Shown here piece by piece: positions 8,533 to 17,867 of a stretch of DNA of 64,000 bases. This stretch comes from an uncultured Bacteroidales bacterium (GTDB taxonomy: Bacteria; Bacteroidota; Bacteroidia; Bacteroidales; Muribaculaceae), in contig CAMWNG010000002.1 of assembly GCA_947175575.1 (NCBI GenBank), forward strand, positions 1-64,000, given 5' to 3'. The notes beneath the pieces are model-generated. The model was not told the origin of the DNA. It ran no database searches and saw nothing but the letters and a program-made list of their open reading frames with translations. Each line of letters starts with the position of its first letter. Positions within the stretch are counted from its first letter, which is position 1. A program made the translations under genes and the position numbers.

Positions 8533-10354
8533 CAGGGAAATAAGTTTTATTGTCCACCTTTTTCTTTATCTTTTTGTTTTCAGGCTCGAGCATCAGGGCT
8601 TTCTGCCAGAATATGAGAGCCTGTGCGGGTTCGCCCACCATGAAGTAGATGTCGCCGGCGTGGTCGTACACCTCGGCCGAGGGTGTGTAGTCGGTGGTTT
8701 CCGGGCCGAGAGTGTAGACGGTGTCAACACCGAACCCTGATTCCGACGGCACTGTATCTACCGCAATGATTTCCGCTGTGTCAGCGTAGGCGTCGAGAGC
8801 GAGGTCGATCTGAACACGCGCACCCTGAAAGTCTTTGCGCTTGAACAGCACCCAGGCGTAAGTGTCAAGGAACGTCGGATTGCCGAGGTCGCCCGAGACG
8901 GCGATACGGGCGTATGACTCGGCGCGGTCGAGCTCGCGACCGAGAACCGCGCGGTAGTATGCGGCGTTATTGTATGCCGTATAGCCCGTAGGGTCGAGCA
9001 TGATGGAGGAGTCGAGGGCGGCGATGGCGTCAGAGTCGCGGTCAAGAGCATGGTATAGATCGCCCATTATGTTGTAATACTGTGCCTGACCTTTCTTGTT
9101 GAGGTCGTCCATATCCTTTATGGCGCGGAGATGGCTGATGCCCCGGGCAGGGCGTCCGGCGAGCAGTTCCCATACCGCCGCGTTGAGAGCCATGGTCGGG
9201 TCGCCTGTGTTTTCGAGGCCCTGCATCAGGACATCGACGCCGCGGACAGTGTCGTTGTGGTCTGTATAGAGCCGGGCGAGGAGCTGATATGCCTCCGGGT
9301 TCTCGGGGTCGAGGTCGATGACCCGGCCGAGGTCGTCGGCCGCCTGAGGGAAGCTGTCCATTAGCGTGTAGAGAACGCCGCGCATCATGTGGACGGCGGG
9401 TTCGGACGAATGCACGCGCCGGAGTCGCTCGAAGAATTCCAGCATCTGACTGTGGTCTTCATCGTGCCGGCTGACAACTGAAGTGAATGTCGAAAGGACA
9501 CGTTGCTTCACCTCCCAGTCCATTGAAGATGTGAGCAGCGCGCGTTCGAGAGTCTGCTCGAAGGCTGTGGTGTCGCCTTGTTCCAGGCGGTACTGCGCCA
9601 CACCCAGCAGGGCGGGGCCGTATGTGGAGTCGGATTCGCAGGCTTTCACATTATAATAATAGCCGGAGTCGGGCATCTGGATATAATTGTAGAAAGACGC
9701 AATTCCGTTGAGGCGTTCGGGATCGTCGGGGGCATCACCGAGCAGTTCGCGAAGTGTGAGCGACACCGCGGCTGTATCGCCGCGCATGGCGAGGAGCTGT
9801 GCCTTGTAGTAGGACAGCGCGGGGTCGATTCCGGCCTCGAGTATGGGGTTGACGATGGCGAGCGCGGAATCGATGTCGCCGTCGAGGTTGCGGGAGGCCA
9901 GAGCCTGTGCGTATGAGATGGCGAGTTCGGGATCGGTAGGATGATTGAGATAGAGGGCGCGTGCCATTCCGGCGATAACGGAGTCGGAGCCGAGGTAGTT
10001 GATGTACTTGAAGTTCATCTTGCCCAGCAGAATGTCCTCCGGGTGTGCGTTGTAATTCTTCATGAGAATATCGAGCAGTGCGGGCACTTCGAGGGGCTCG
10101 ATATGGTTCATGAGTATGCGCAGCCGGGCGCGCGACCCGGCTATGTCCGGGTCAGCGGGATAGATCGCCGAGGCCACGTCAAGCAATCCGAGGGCAGTGG
10201 AACCGTCCTCTTGTCCGATGGCATTCTCGGATCCGATGGCGAGCCAAGCAGACAGAGCTTCAGCCGCGCGATCGTCAGCCTGCGAGGGTTTGCGGGCCGT
10301 CATCATGAGGCATACGGCCAGAGTGGCCGCTATCGCTACAAGCAGATGCTTCAT
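8519..10354 (-). CDS. tetratricopeptide repeat protein
   Basis: 611 aa, repeated TPR-like units (e.g. PEAYQLLARLYTDHNDTVRGVDVLMQGLE, AQYYNIMGDLYHALDRDSDAIAALDSSIMLDP). Confidence 0.85.
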   Translation of the reverse strand: MKHLLVAIAATLAVCLMMTARKPSQADDRAAEALSAWLAIGSENAIGQEDGSTALGLLDVASAIYPADPDIAGSRARLRILMNHIEPLEVPALLDILMKNYNAHPEDILLGKMNFKYINYLGSDSVIAGMARALYLNHPTDPELAISYAQALASRNLDGDIDSALAIVNPILEAGIDPALSYYKAQLLAMRGDTAAVSLTLRELLGDAPDDPERLNGIASFYNYIQMPDSGYYYNVKACESDSTYGPALLGVAQYRLEQGDTTAFEQTLERALLTSSMDWEVKQRVLSTFTSVVSRHDEDHSQMLEFFERLRRVHSSEPAVHMMRGVLYTLMDSFPQAADDLGRVIDLDPENPEAYQLLARLYTDHNDTVRGVDVLMQGLENTGDPTMALNAAVWELLAGRPARGISHLRAIKDMDDLNKKGQAQYYNIMGDLYHALDRDSDAIAALDSSIMLDPTGYTAYNNAAYYRAVLGRELDRAESYARIAVSGDLGNPTFLDTYAWVLFKRKDFQGARVQIDLALDAYADTAEIIAVDTVPSESGFGVDTVYTLGPETTDYTPSAEVYDHAGDIYFMVGEPAQALIFWQKALMLEPENKKIKKKVDNKTYFPDESL

Positions 10355-10356
10355 TT

Positions 10357-10800
10357 TCAGGAGAGACCGGTGTGTCCGAAGCTGCCGTCGCCGCGCTTGG
10401 TGTGGTCAATCTCGTCGACCGGTTCCCAATCCACCTGTGTGTAAGTGGTGACGACCATCTGGCAGATACGTTCGCCGGGGTTAATGATAAAAGGTTCTTT
10501 GGAAAGATTTATGAGGATGACCTTGATTTCGCCACGGAAGTCGGCATCCACCGTGCCGGGCGAATTGACTATGCTGATGCCGTTGCGGAGGGCGAGACCG
10601 CTGCGGGGGCGAATCTGGAGTTCATGTCCCTGCGGGAGCTGAACACGCAGTCCGGTGGGGATGAGAGCGCGCTCGAGAGGCTGGAGGGTTATGGGTCCTT
10701 CGATGGCGGCATGGATGTCCATGCCGGCGGCCGAGGGGGTTTCATAGGCAGGCAACGGCCAGCCGGAACGGTTGATTATCTTGACTTTGAGTTTTTCCAT
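10357..10800 (-). CDS. dut: dUTP diphosphatase
   Basis: AGMDIHAA, RSGLALRNGISIVNSPGTVDADFRGEI, NPGERICQMV motifs. Confidence 0.95.
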   Translation of the reverse strand: MEKLKVKIINRSGWPLPAYETPSAAGMDIHAAIEGPITLQPLERALIPTGLRVQLPQGHELQIRPRSGLALRNGISIVNSPGTVDADFRGEIKVILINLSKEPFIINPGERICQMVVTTYTQVDWEPVDEIDHTKRGDGSFGHTGLS

Positions 10801-10802
10801 TA

Positions 10803-11108
10803 TCAGAGTGTTATGCGACGTGTGATGGTGCCTATCTTAAGAATATAGATGCCTCGTGCGGGGAGCCTGAGACGCGATGTGCCGGCACCGAGATTGGTGG
10901 TCATTACCGGTTGTCCCAGAATGGTGAAGATCTTGACCTGAGCCTGCCTCGGGAGCGAAATGAGGATGTAGCCGTCCTCGACAGAGACTGTCACTTCCTC
11001 GGGCGCGAGTTCCGATACCGTGCGTGCCGGGGGCTGCTGATTGCGCGGCAGCTGTCCGAAGGCTGTGGCGGAAAGAGCGAGGAGAAGTATGGTCAGAATC
11101 TTGCGCAT
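10803..11108 (-). CDS. small secreted protein consisting mostly of a T9SS-like C-terminal domain
   Basis: MRKILTILLLALSATAFG signal peptide, then ...VKIFTILGQPVMTTNLGAGTSRLRLPARGIYILKIGTITRRITL; start placed at the internal Met with signal peptide. Confidence 0.65.
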   Translation of the reverse strand: MRKILTILLLALSATAFGQLPRNQQPPARTVSELAPEEVTVSVEDGYILISLPRQAQVKIFTILGQPVMTTNLGAGTSRLRLPARGIYILKIGTITRRITL

Positions 11109-11115
11109 CGGTGTG

Positions 11116-12141
11116 TCAGATTGTGACCTCTCCGGCGAGGTCGGTTTCAAGTCTCTCGATCACTTCGTCGCGCGACAGGCCGAGACCGAAGAGATACATC
11201 ATTTTGGTTATCGCGGCCTCGAATGTCATGTCGCGGCCCGAAACGGCGCCGGCGCCTGCAAGCATCTCGCCGGCCTTGTAGCGGCGGGGCATCACGGAGC
11301 CGCTCTGGCATTGCGACACATTGAGCACCACAAGTCCGCGGTCGCATGCTTCGCGTATCGTCTCGGTGAACCATGGTGCTGTGGGGCCGTTGCCTGCGCC
11401 ATAGGTGCGGAGAACTACTCCTTTAAGGCCCGGCTGGCTTAACTGGTATTCGAGTGACTCTTTGGTGAGGCCGGGGTAGAGGTCGATGCAGGTGACTGCC
11501 GGATCCATCGCCGAGGAGAATTCGAGGCTTTTACCGGGAGCGCGGTCGAGTGCTTCGGGAGCGAAGGCTATGCCGAGCCCGATCTTGGCGAGTTCGGGAT
11601 AGTTGGCGCTGCGGAATGCGTTGAAATTGTCGGCGGAGCGTTTGGTGGAACGGTTTCCGCGCCAGAGGTAATTCTCGAACAGGATGGCCACTTCCTGCAC
11701 CATCGGTTTTCCGTCGGGATGGCGTGCGGCTGCGATCTGGAGAGCTGTGATGAGGTTTTCCTCGCCGTCGGTTCGCACCTCGCCGATGGGAAGCTGTGAG
11801 CCGGTGATTATGACCGGCTTGGACAGCCCCTTGAGCATGAATGACAGGGCCGAAGCCGTGTAGGCCATGGTGTCGGTGCCGTGAAGCACCACGAAACCGT
11901 CGTAAGAATCGTAGTTATCTCGTATAGCTTCGGCGAGTTCGCCCCAGTAGACGGGATTCATGTCGCTCGAATCGATGGGTGGCGAAATCTGCAGATTGTC
12001 AATGACGTAATCCAGCATCTTCACCTTCGGCACATTCTCGATGAGATGGTCGAAGTCAAAGGGGCGGAGGGTCTTGGTTACGGGATCCTCGATCATGCCG
12101 ATCGTGCCGCCTGTGTAGATGATGAGAATTCGAGGTTTCAT
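11116..12141 (-). CDS. ansA: type I asparaginase
   Basis: IIYTGGTIGM and VVLHGTDTMAYTASALSFML motifs. Confidence 0.93.
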   Translation of the reverse strand: MKPRILIIYTGGTIGMIEDPVTKTLRPFDFDHLIENVPKVKMLDYVIDNLQISPPIDSSDMNPVYWGELAEAIRDNYDSYDGFVVLHGTDTMAYTASALSFMLKGLSKPVIITGSQLPIGEVRTDGEENLITALQIAAARHPDGKPMVQEVAILFENYLWRGNRSTKRSADNFNAFRSANYPELAKIGLGIAFAPEALDRAPGKSLEFSSAMDPAVTCIDLYPGLTKESLEYQLSQPGLKGVVLRTYGAGNGPTAPWFTETIREACDRGLVVLNVSQCQSGSVMPRRYKAGEMLAGAGAVSGRDMTFEAAITKMMYLFGLGLSRDEVIERLETDLAGEVTI

Positions 12142-12159
12142 GGTTCGGTAGGAGAGATG

Positions 12160-14208
12160 TTACTGTACCAGAGCGCCGGGGTTTACGAATGCGGATGGAG
12201 CCGCGAGAACGAGCGAGCCGTCGGCGTTCACGGCCGAAAGTATCATGCCCTGTGACTCGATGCCACGAAGTTTCCGAGGGGGCAGGTTTGAGATGAACAG
12301 CACTTGCCGACCCACGAGTTTTTCAGGCTCGGGATAGTGCTGGGCGATTCCGCTGACGATTGTGCGGGGCTCGGGAGTGCCGTCGTCAATGGTGAATTTG
12401 AGGAGCTTGTCGGCCTTGGGCACCTTGACACATTCGGTTACGGTGCCTACGCGGATGTCGCTGCGGCAAAATGTGTCGAAGTCGACGTCCTCTTTCTGTG
12501 GCTCGGGCTTCCAAGCTTTCAGCTGATTCTCTTTCTTGATGTTCTCGAGGCGCTGCATCTGTGCATCGATGGCTTCGTCTTCGATTTTTTCGAAGAGCAG
12601 TTCGGGCTGTCCGATGTGCGCTCCTGCGGGCACGAGGTCGAAGCATCCGAGCATGTCCCATGAAATCTTGTCGCCGTTGAGCATGCGGAGCAGTTTTTCG
12701 GACATGAACGGCAGGAAGGGCTCGAAGGCTATGGCGAGGTTGGCGCAGGTCTGGATGACCATATAGAGGGCTGTGGCAGTGCGTTCCATGTCGGTTTTGG
12801 CCGTTTTCCAGGGTTCGGTCTCCTGAAGATACTTGTTGCCGGCACGAGCCATGTCCATGGCAAGGCGCAGAGCCTCGCGGAAATGGAATGTCTCGATAGC
12901 CTCTGACATTTCGCCCTTGAGCTTGCGGATTTCTTCAACGAGGGCTTTGTCGACGTCAAGCATCTCGCCCGGCGCGGGAACAGTGCCGTCGAAATATTTG
13001 TGGGTGAGCACGAGCGCGCGGTTCACGAAGTTGCCGAGTATGGCGACGAGTTCGCTGTTGTTGCGGGTCTGGAAGTCGCGCCATGTGAAGTCGTTGTCCT
13101 TGGTCTCGGGGGCGTTGGCGGTGAGGACATAACGCAGCACGTCCTGTTTGCCGGGGAAGTCGCGGAGGTATTCATGAAGCCAGACGGCCCAGTTGCGCGA
13201 TGTGGAGATCTTGTCGCCTTCGAGGTTGAGGAATTCGTTGGCGGGTACGTTGTCGGGAAGTTGGTAATTGTCTCCGTAAGCCATGAGCATCGAGGGGAAC
13301 ACGATGCAGTGGAACACGATGTTGTCCTTGCCGATGAAGTTGATTATGCGGGTGTCGGGGCTCTTCCACCACTGCTCCCATGTGTCGGGGAAAATTTCTT
13401 TGGTGTTTGAGATATAGCCAATGGGTGCGTCGAACCACACGTAGAGCACCTTGCCTTCGGCTCCTTCTACGGGAACGGGGACGCCCCAGTCGAGGTCGCG
13501 GCTCACGGCGCGGGGCTGCAGGCCGAGGTCGAGCCACGATTTGCACTGGCCGTAGACGTTTGTCTTCCATTCCTTGTGCCCGTCGAGGATCCATTCGCGC
13601 AGGGCGGGTTCCCAGCGGTCAAGGGGGAGGTACCAGTGACGTGTCTCGCGGAGCACGGGAACGGTTCCCGTGATGGCGCTGCGCGGGTTGATGAGGTCGG
13701 TGGCGTTAAGGCTCGAACCGCATTTCTCGCACTGATCGCCGTAGGCTCCCTGAGCGTGACAGTTGGGACATTCGCCGGTGACATAACGGTCGGCGAGGAA
13801 CTGGTTTGCCTTTTCATCGAAAAGCTGCATTGATGACTGTTCGATGAATTCGCCTTTGTCGTATAGATGACGGAAGAATTCAGATGCGGTTTCGGAATGG
13901 ATGTCCGAGGTGGTGCGGGAATACACGTCGAAAGAGATTCCCAGCTCCTTCATGGAGTCGCGTATGATGGTATGGTAGCGGTCGACGATGTCCTGCGGGG
14001 TGACACCTTCTTTTTTTGCTTTGATAGTGATGGGAACGCCGTGTTCGTCGCTGCCGCCGATCATCGCCACCTCGCGTCCGTTGAGGCGCAGATAGCGTGC
14101 ATATATGTCGGCGGGAACGTAGACGCCGGCCAGATGTCCGATGTGCACCGGGCCGTTGGCATAGGGGAGGGCTGTAGTGATGAGGGTACGTTTAAACTCT
14201 TTGCTCAT
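12160..14208 (-). CDS. metG: methionyl-tRNA synthetase with C-terminal tRNA-binding domain
   Basis: [30 protein letters not shown], Zn-binding [21 protein letters not shown]-terminal EMAP/Trbp-like domain. Confidence 0.97.
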   Translation of the reverse strand: MSKEFKRTLITTALPYANGPVHIGHLAGVYVPADIYARYLRLNGREVAMIGGSDEHGVPITIKAKKEGVTPQDIVDRYHTIIRDSMKELGISFDVYSRTTSDIHSETASEFFRHLYDKGEFIEQSSMQLFDEKANQFLADRYVTGECPNCHAQGAYGDQCEKCGSSLNATDLINPRSAITGTVPVLRETRHWYLPLDRWEPALREWILDGHKEWKTNVYGQCKSWLDLGLQPRAVSRDLDWGVPVPVEGAEGKVLYVWFDAPIGYISNTKEIFPDTWEQWWKSPDTRIINFIGKDNIVFHCIVFPSMLMAYGDNYQLPDNVPANEFLNLEGDKISTSRNWAVWLHEYLRDFPGKQDVLRYVLTANAPETKDNDFTWRDFQTRNNSELVAILGNFVNRALVLTHKYFDGTVPAPGEMLDVDKALVEEIRKLKGEMSEAIETFHFREALRLAMDMARAGNKYLQETEPWKTAKTDMERTATALYMVIQTCANLAIAFEPFLPFMSEKLLRMLNGDKISWDMLGCFDLVPAGAHIGQPELLFEKIEDEAIDAQMQRLENIKKENQLKAWKPEPQKEDVDFDTFCRSDIRVGTVTECVKVPKADKLLKFTIDDGTPEPRTIVSGIAQHYPEPEKLVGRQVLFISNLPPRKLRGIESQGMILSAVNADGSLVLAAPSAFVNPGALVQ

Positions 14209-14417
14209 GACTTTTTACACTATGATAATCGGATATAATTCGCTGCTGCACAGCTGTTAGTGATATCCGCAATCGGGTTTGGCTTATATCTTGGTTTTGA
14301 ATTCACAAAGTTAGGTAAAAAATCCGTAATCCGAAAAAAATATCATGTAAAAAATATTCTGGTGACAGCGGATGACAGCGTTTCCGCAACCTGATGATGA
14401 TTCGTACTCAGAAATAT

Positions 14418-14448
14418 TTTGGATATTAATGAAAAGTTTGTAATTTTG
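14418..14448 (+). promoter_or_regulatory. promoter TTTG-N19-TAATTTTG for DUF4492-cydAB
   Basis: TTTG at 14418-14421, TAATTTTG at 14441-14448, 28 nt before ATG 14476. Confidence 0.6.
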
Positions 14449-14475
14449 CGGTGACCGAGACTGATACCTGAACCG

Positions 14476-14688
14476 ATGAAAAACTGGATGCTCCGGGTAT
14501 ATGAATTTTACCGTCAGGGGTTCGCTTCCATGACCGTGGGGCGCACTCTGTGGCTTGTCATAGCCATAAAGGTGGCAATAATCTTCCTTGTGCTCAAGCT
14601 GTGGCTGTTCCCGAATTACCTGAACACAGAGTACGATTCGGATGCTGAGCGTTCCGGTGCGGTGCGTTCGTCCCTTATACATAAGTAA
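14476..14688 (+). CDS. DUF4492-like small membrane protein upstream of cydA
   Basis: 70 aa: MKNWMLRVYEFYRQGFASMTVGRTLWLVIAIKVAIIFLVLKLWLFPNYLN; position directly before cydA. Confidence 0.8.
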   Translation: MKNWMLRVYEFYRQGFASMTVGRTLWLVIAIKVAIIFLVLKLWLFPNYLNTEYDSDAERSGAVRSSLIHK

Positions 14689-14718
14689 CATAATTTTAAC
14701 ACCTTAAATACTGATAAT

Positions 14719-16278
14719 ATGAATGACTTGGTAAGTGTAGTGGACTGGTCGCGCGCGCAATTCGCGCTGACAGCCATGTACCACTGGCTCTTTGTGCCGC
14801 TGACCATCGGCCTGGCGCTGATAGTGGCGGTGATGGAGTCGATTTATGTCCGCACCGGTGAACAGCGCTGGAAGGGTATAACCAAATTCTGGATGACTCT
14901 TTTCGGCATCAATTTCGCTATCGGCGTGGCCACGGGCATCATCCTTGAATTCGAGTTCGGCACCAACTGGTCCAACTATTCGTGGTTCGTGGGCGATATT
15001 TTCGGCGCTCCGCTGGCCATCGAAGGCATCTTCGCTTTCTTTATGGAAGCCACATTCGTTGCCGTGATGTTCTTCGGCTGGAACAAGTTCAGCCGCCGGG
15101 CCCACCTCGTGTGCACATGGATGGTGGCTCTGGGTGTCTCGCTGTCAGCTCTCTGGATTCTCGTGGCAAACGCCTGGATGCAGAATCCTGTCGGCATGCA
15201 GTTCGACCCCTCACAGATGCGTAATGTCATGGACGATTTCTGCGCCGTGGCGTTCAACGCTGTTTCAATGAATAAGTTCTTCCACGCCGTTGCGAGCGGA
15301 TGGTGTCTTGCCGGCACGTTCGTGGTGGGCGTGAGCTGCTGGCTGCTCTGGCGCCGCAGCAATGTCGATGCCGCCCGTTCGTCGCTCAAGGTGGGCGCAT
15401 GGGTCGGTCTTGTGGGTATCGTGCTCACCATCTGGACCGGCGACGGCTCGGCTGTGGCCGTGGCCAAGGTGCAGCCCATGAAACTCGCCGCCATGGAGGG
15501 TCTCTACGACGGTAAGGTCGGTCAGGAACTCGTGGGCTTCGGTATCCTCAACAATGACAAGAAGCCCGGCGACGATCAGCAGGCCATATATGCCGAGATC
15601 GCCATTCCTTACGGACTCTCTATCCTTGCCAACCATGACATGAACTCCTTCGTGCCCGGCATAAACAACCTCGTCTACGGTTACGAACTCACAGCCGACG
15701 GCGACACCGTGCGCACCGAAAGCTACGCCGAAAAAATCGAACGTGGCCGTCAGGCGCGTGAAGCTTTGGCCGCCTATGATGTGGCTTCAGCCGCAGGCGA
15801 CACTGCTGCCATGACCTCGGCAAGCACCGCCATAGCCGAGAACTTCCCGTATTTCGGTTACGGCTATCTTGACCGTCCCGAAGATGCCGTGCCTCCGGTG
15901 GCCATCACTTTCTACGCCTTCCGTATCATGGTGATGATCGGCGGTTATCTGCTTCTTCTTTTCCTGCTTTATATATTTGTGGGCGGATGGCGTACCGCAT
16001 GGCTCGAGCGTCCGTGGCTCCATTGGGTCGGCATCATTTCCATTCCCCTTGTGTGGATATGCTCACAGGCCGGATGGGTTGTGGCCGAAGTAGGCCGTCA
16101 GCCATGGGTTATCCAGGATCTCATGCCCACCAACGCCGCCATATCCGATGTCACCTCCGTATCGGTGCAGATAACCTTCTGGGTTTTCGCCGTGCTTTTC
16201 ACCTGCCTGCTTGCTGCCGAAATCAGCATCATGCTGCGTTTCCTCGGACGTGCATCCAAAACAGACATAACCGCTTAA
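14719..16278 (+). CDS. cydA: cytochrome bd ubiquinol oxidase subunit I
   Basis: SRAQFALTAMYHWLFVPLTIGLALIVAVMES, GWVVAEVGRQPWVIQDLMPT. Confidence 0.97.
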   Translation: MNDLVSVVDWSRAQFALTAMYHWLFVPLTIGLALIVAVMESIYVRTGEQRWKGITKFWMTLFGINFAIGVATGIILEFEFGTNWSNYSWFVGDIFGAPLAIEGIFAFFMEATFVAVMFFGWNKFSRRAHLVCTWMVALGVSLSALWILVANAWMQNPVGMQFDPSQMRNVMDDFCAVAFNAVSMNKFFHAVASGWCLAGTFVVGVSCWLLWRRSNVDAARSSLKVGAWVGLVGIVLTIWTGDGSAVAVAKVQPMKLAAMEGLYDGKVGQELVGFGILNNDKKPGDDQQAIYAEIAIPYGLSILANHDMNSFVPGINNLVYGYELTADGDTVRTESYAEKIERGRQAREALAAYDVASAAGDTAAMTSASTAIAENFPYFGYGYLDRPEDAVPPVAITFYAFRIMVMIGGYLLLLFLLYIFVGGWRTAWLERPWLHWVGIISIPLVWICSQAGWVVAEVGRQPWVIQDLMPTNAAISDVTSVSVQITFWVFAVLFTCLLAAEISIMLRFLGRASKTDITA

Positions 16279-16290
16279 AACACTGAAATC

Positions 16291-17427
16291 ATGCAAGAAA
16301 TAACCTTATATCAGAACTATTGGTGGCTGCTGATTGCCGTTCTCGGCGCAGCACTGGTGTTCATGCTCTTCGTGCAGGGCGGCCAATCCATGCTCATGTG
16401 CACGCGTAACGCCACATTCCGCCAGATGATGGTGAATTCCATCGGTCGCAAATGGGAACTTACGTTCACCACCCTCGTGGTGTTCGGCGGGGCGTTTTTC
16501 GCTTCGTTCCCGCTGTTCTACTCCACCAGCTTCGGCGGCGCCTACTGGCTCTGGATGCTGATTCTCCTGAGCTTCGTGCTTCAGGCCGTCAGCTACGAAT
16601 ACCGTCGCAAGCGCGGTAATCTTTACGGCACGGCCACCTACGACGGCTTCCTGATGTTCAACGGCGTCGTGGGATGCGTGCTGCTCGGAGTGGCCGTCGG
16701 CATGATGTTCTTCGGAGGCAGCTTCGAGGTGGTCAAGACCAATCTGCTCAACCCCGGCGCACCCGTCATCTCGCAGTGGGCGCCCTCACGCGGACTCGAA
16801 GCCATCATCTGCTGGAAGTCGCTCCTGCTTGGCGTGGCTGTCTTTTTCCTCGCCCGCATGCAGGCCGCCATCTATTTCCTCAATAACATCAGCGGAGGCG
16901 ATGATTTCAACGCATTCGCGCGCCGTCAGGCCCTGTGGAACGGCCTTGTGTTCGTGGTGCTCTTTGTGGCATGGCTCGTAGTGCTCTTCACCGCCACCGG
17001 CAAACGCGTCATCGACGGCATGGTGATGGACGAACCTTTCCTCTACCTACATAACTATCTGAATATGTGGGGCTGGGGGCTCGCGCTCCTCGGCGGCGTG
17101 CTCGCCGTGCTGTGGGGACTCTACACAGCTGCCTTCAAGGGTTGCCGTCATTCGATCTGGTTTACCGGCGCAGGCACAGTGCTGGTTGTCGTGTCTCTGT
17201 TCGCCGTGGCAGGCTACGATTCCACCTGCTATCTGCCCTCGATCACCCATCCGCAGTCGTCGCTCACCCTGGCCAACAGCTCATCGTCGCTTTACACCCT
17301 GAAAACGATGTCGGTTGTAAGCCTCTTCCTGCCCGTAGTCATCCTATATATTATTTATGTATGGCGTAAGATGAACGCAGGCGGAATCACACCCGTCGAC
17401 GTCGCTCCCGAGAAGCATCAGTATTGA
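16291..17427 (+). CDS. cydB: cytochrome bd ubiquinol oxidase subunit II
   Basis: Follows cydA; LYQNYWWLLIAVLGAALVFMLFVQGGQSML... Confidence 0.95.
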   Translation: MQEITLYQNYWWLLIAVLGAALVFMLFVQGGQSMLMCTRNATFRQMMVNSIGRKWELTFTTLVVFGGAFFASFPLFYSTSFGGAYWLWMLILLSFVLQAVSYEYRRKRGNLYGTATYDGFLMFNGVVGCVLLGVAVGMMFFGGSFEVVKTNLLNPGAPVISQWAPSRGLEAIICWKSLLLGVAVFFLARMQAAIYFLNNISGGDDFNAFARRQALWNGLVFVVLFVAWLVVLFTATGKRVIDGMVMDEPFLYLHNYLNMWGWGLALLGGVLAVLWGLYTAAFKGCRHSIWFTGAGTVLVVVSLFAVAGYDSTCYLPSITHPQSSLTLANSSSSLYTLKTMSVVSLFLPVVILYIIYVWRKMNAGGITPVDVAPEKHQY

Positions 17428-17450
17428 TATCCCTTCACCCGAAACAAGAT

Positions 17451-17492
17451 AAAACCGGAGAACAAGGCCCCCTTGCTCTCCGGTTTCTTTTT
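17451..17492 (+). terminator. intrinsic terminator after cydB
   Basis: aaaaccggagaacaaggcccccttgctctccggtttcttttt. Confidence 0.85.
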
Positions 17493-17509
17493 AAGCACAT
17501 CCGCCCCGT

Positions 17510-17557
17510 GGACCACGACGGTCTCCGGCGTGGCTGCCAACCCGACCAAAAAGGGAC
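17510..17557 (-). repeat. inverted copy of the 1.3-kb hairpin repeat
   Basis: 48 nt identical to the reverse complement of 1309-1356 (ggaccacgacggtctccggcgtggctgccaacccgaccaaaaagggac). Confidence 0.95.
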
Positions 17558-17593
17558 TCGCGGCTGTGTCTGCAAGACACCGATCTACAGTAA

Positions 17594-17618
17594 CCCCATA
17601 CGCCAAAAGCGTATGGGG
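17594..17618. repeat. perfect 10-bp hairpin between two repeat copies
   Basis: CCCCATACGC-CAAAA-GCGTATGGGG. Confidence 0.85.
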
Positions 17619-17619
17619 A

Positions 17620-17664
17620 AGGGACGCGCGAACGTCCCGGGCGCGCCTGCCAACCCGACCGAAA
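17620..17664 (-). repeat. divergent copy of the same repeat family
   Basis: Reverse complement ttggtcgggttggcag-like flank followed by a same-length 21-nt hairpin (17626-17646). Confidence 0.6.
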
Positions 17665-17812
17665 CCAACCCGACGAAAATCCCCCGTCCGGCTACACCCG
17701 CGCATCAGGGACGTCCGCAGGCTTCTTGCGCCGCATCTCCCTCCGTGGATGCGCTCGGCCTTTTTGATTTACACCACGAAGTTACCGCGCATTAAAAGCG
17801 GTGTAAAAGACG

Positions 17813-17845
17813 CAAAAAAAAGCTCGCACATAACCTCTGCGAGCC
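17813..17845 (-). terminator. intrinsic terminator of the DUF1016 gene
   Basis: Reverse strand GCTCGCAGAGGTTATGTGCGAGC followed by a T run. Confidence 0.85.
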
Positions 17846-17867
17846 TAAAGTTTTAACTCGGTATTTT

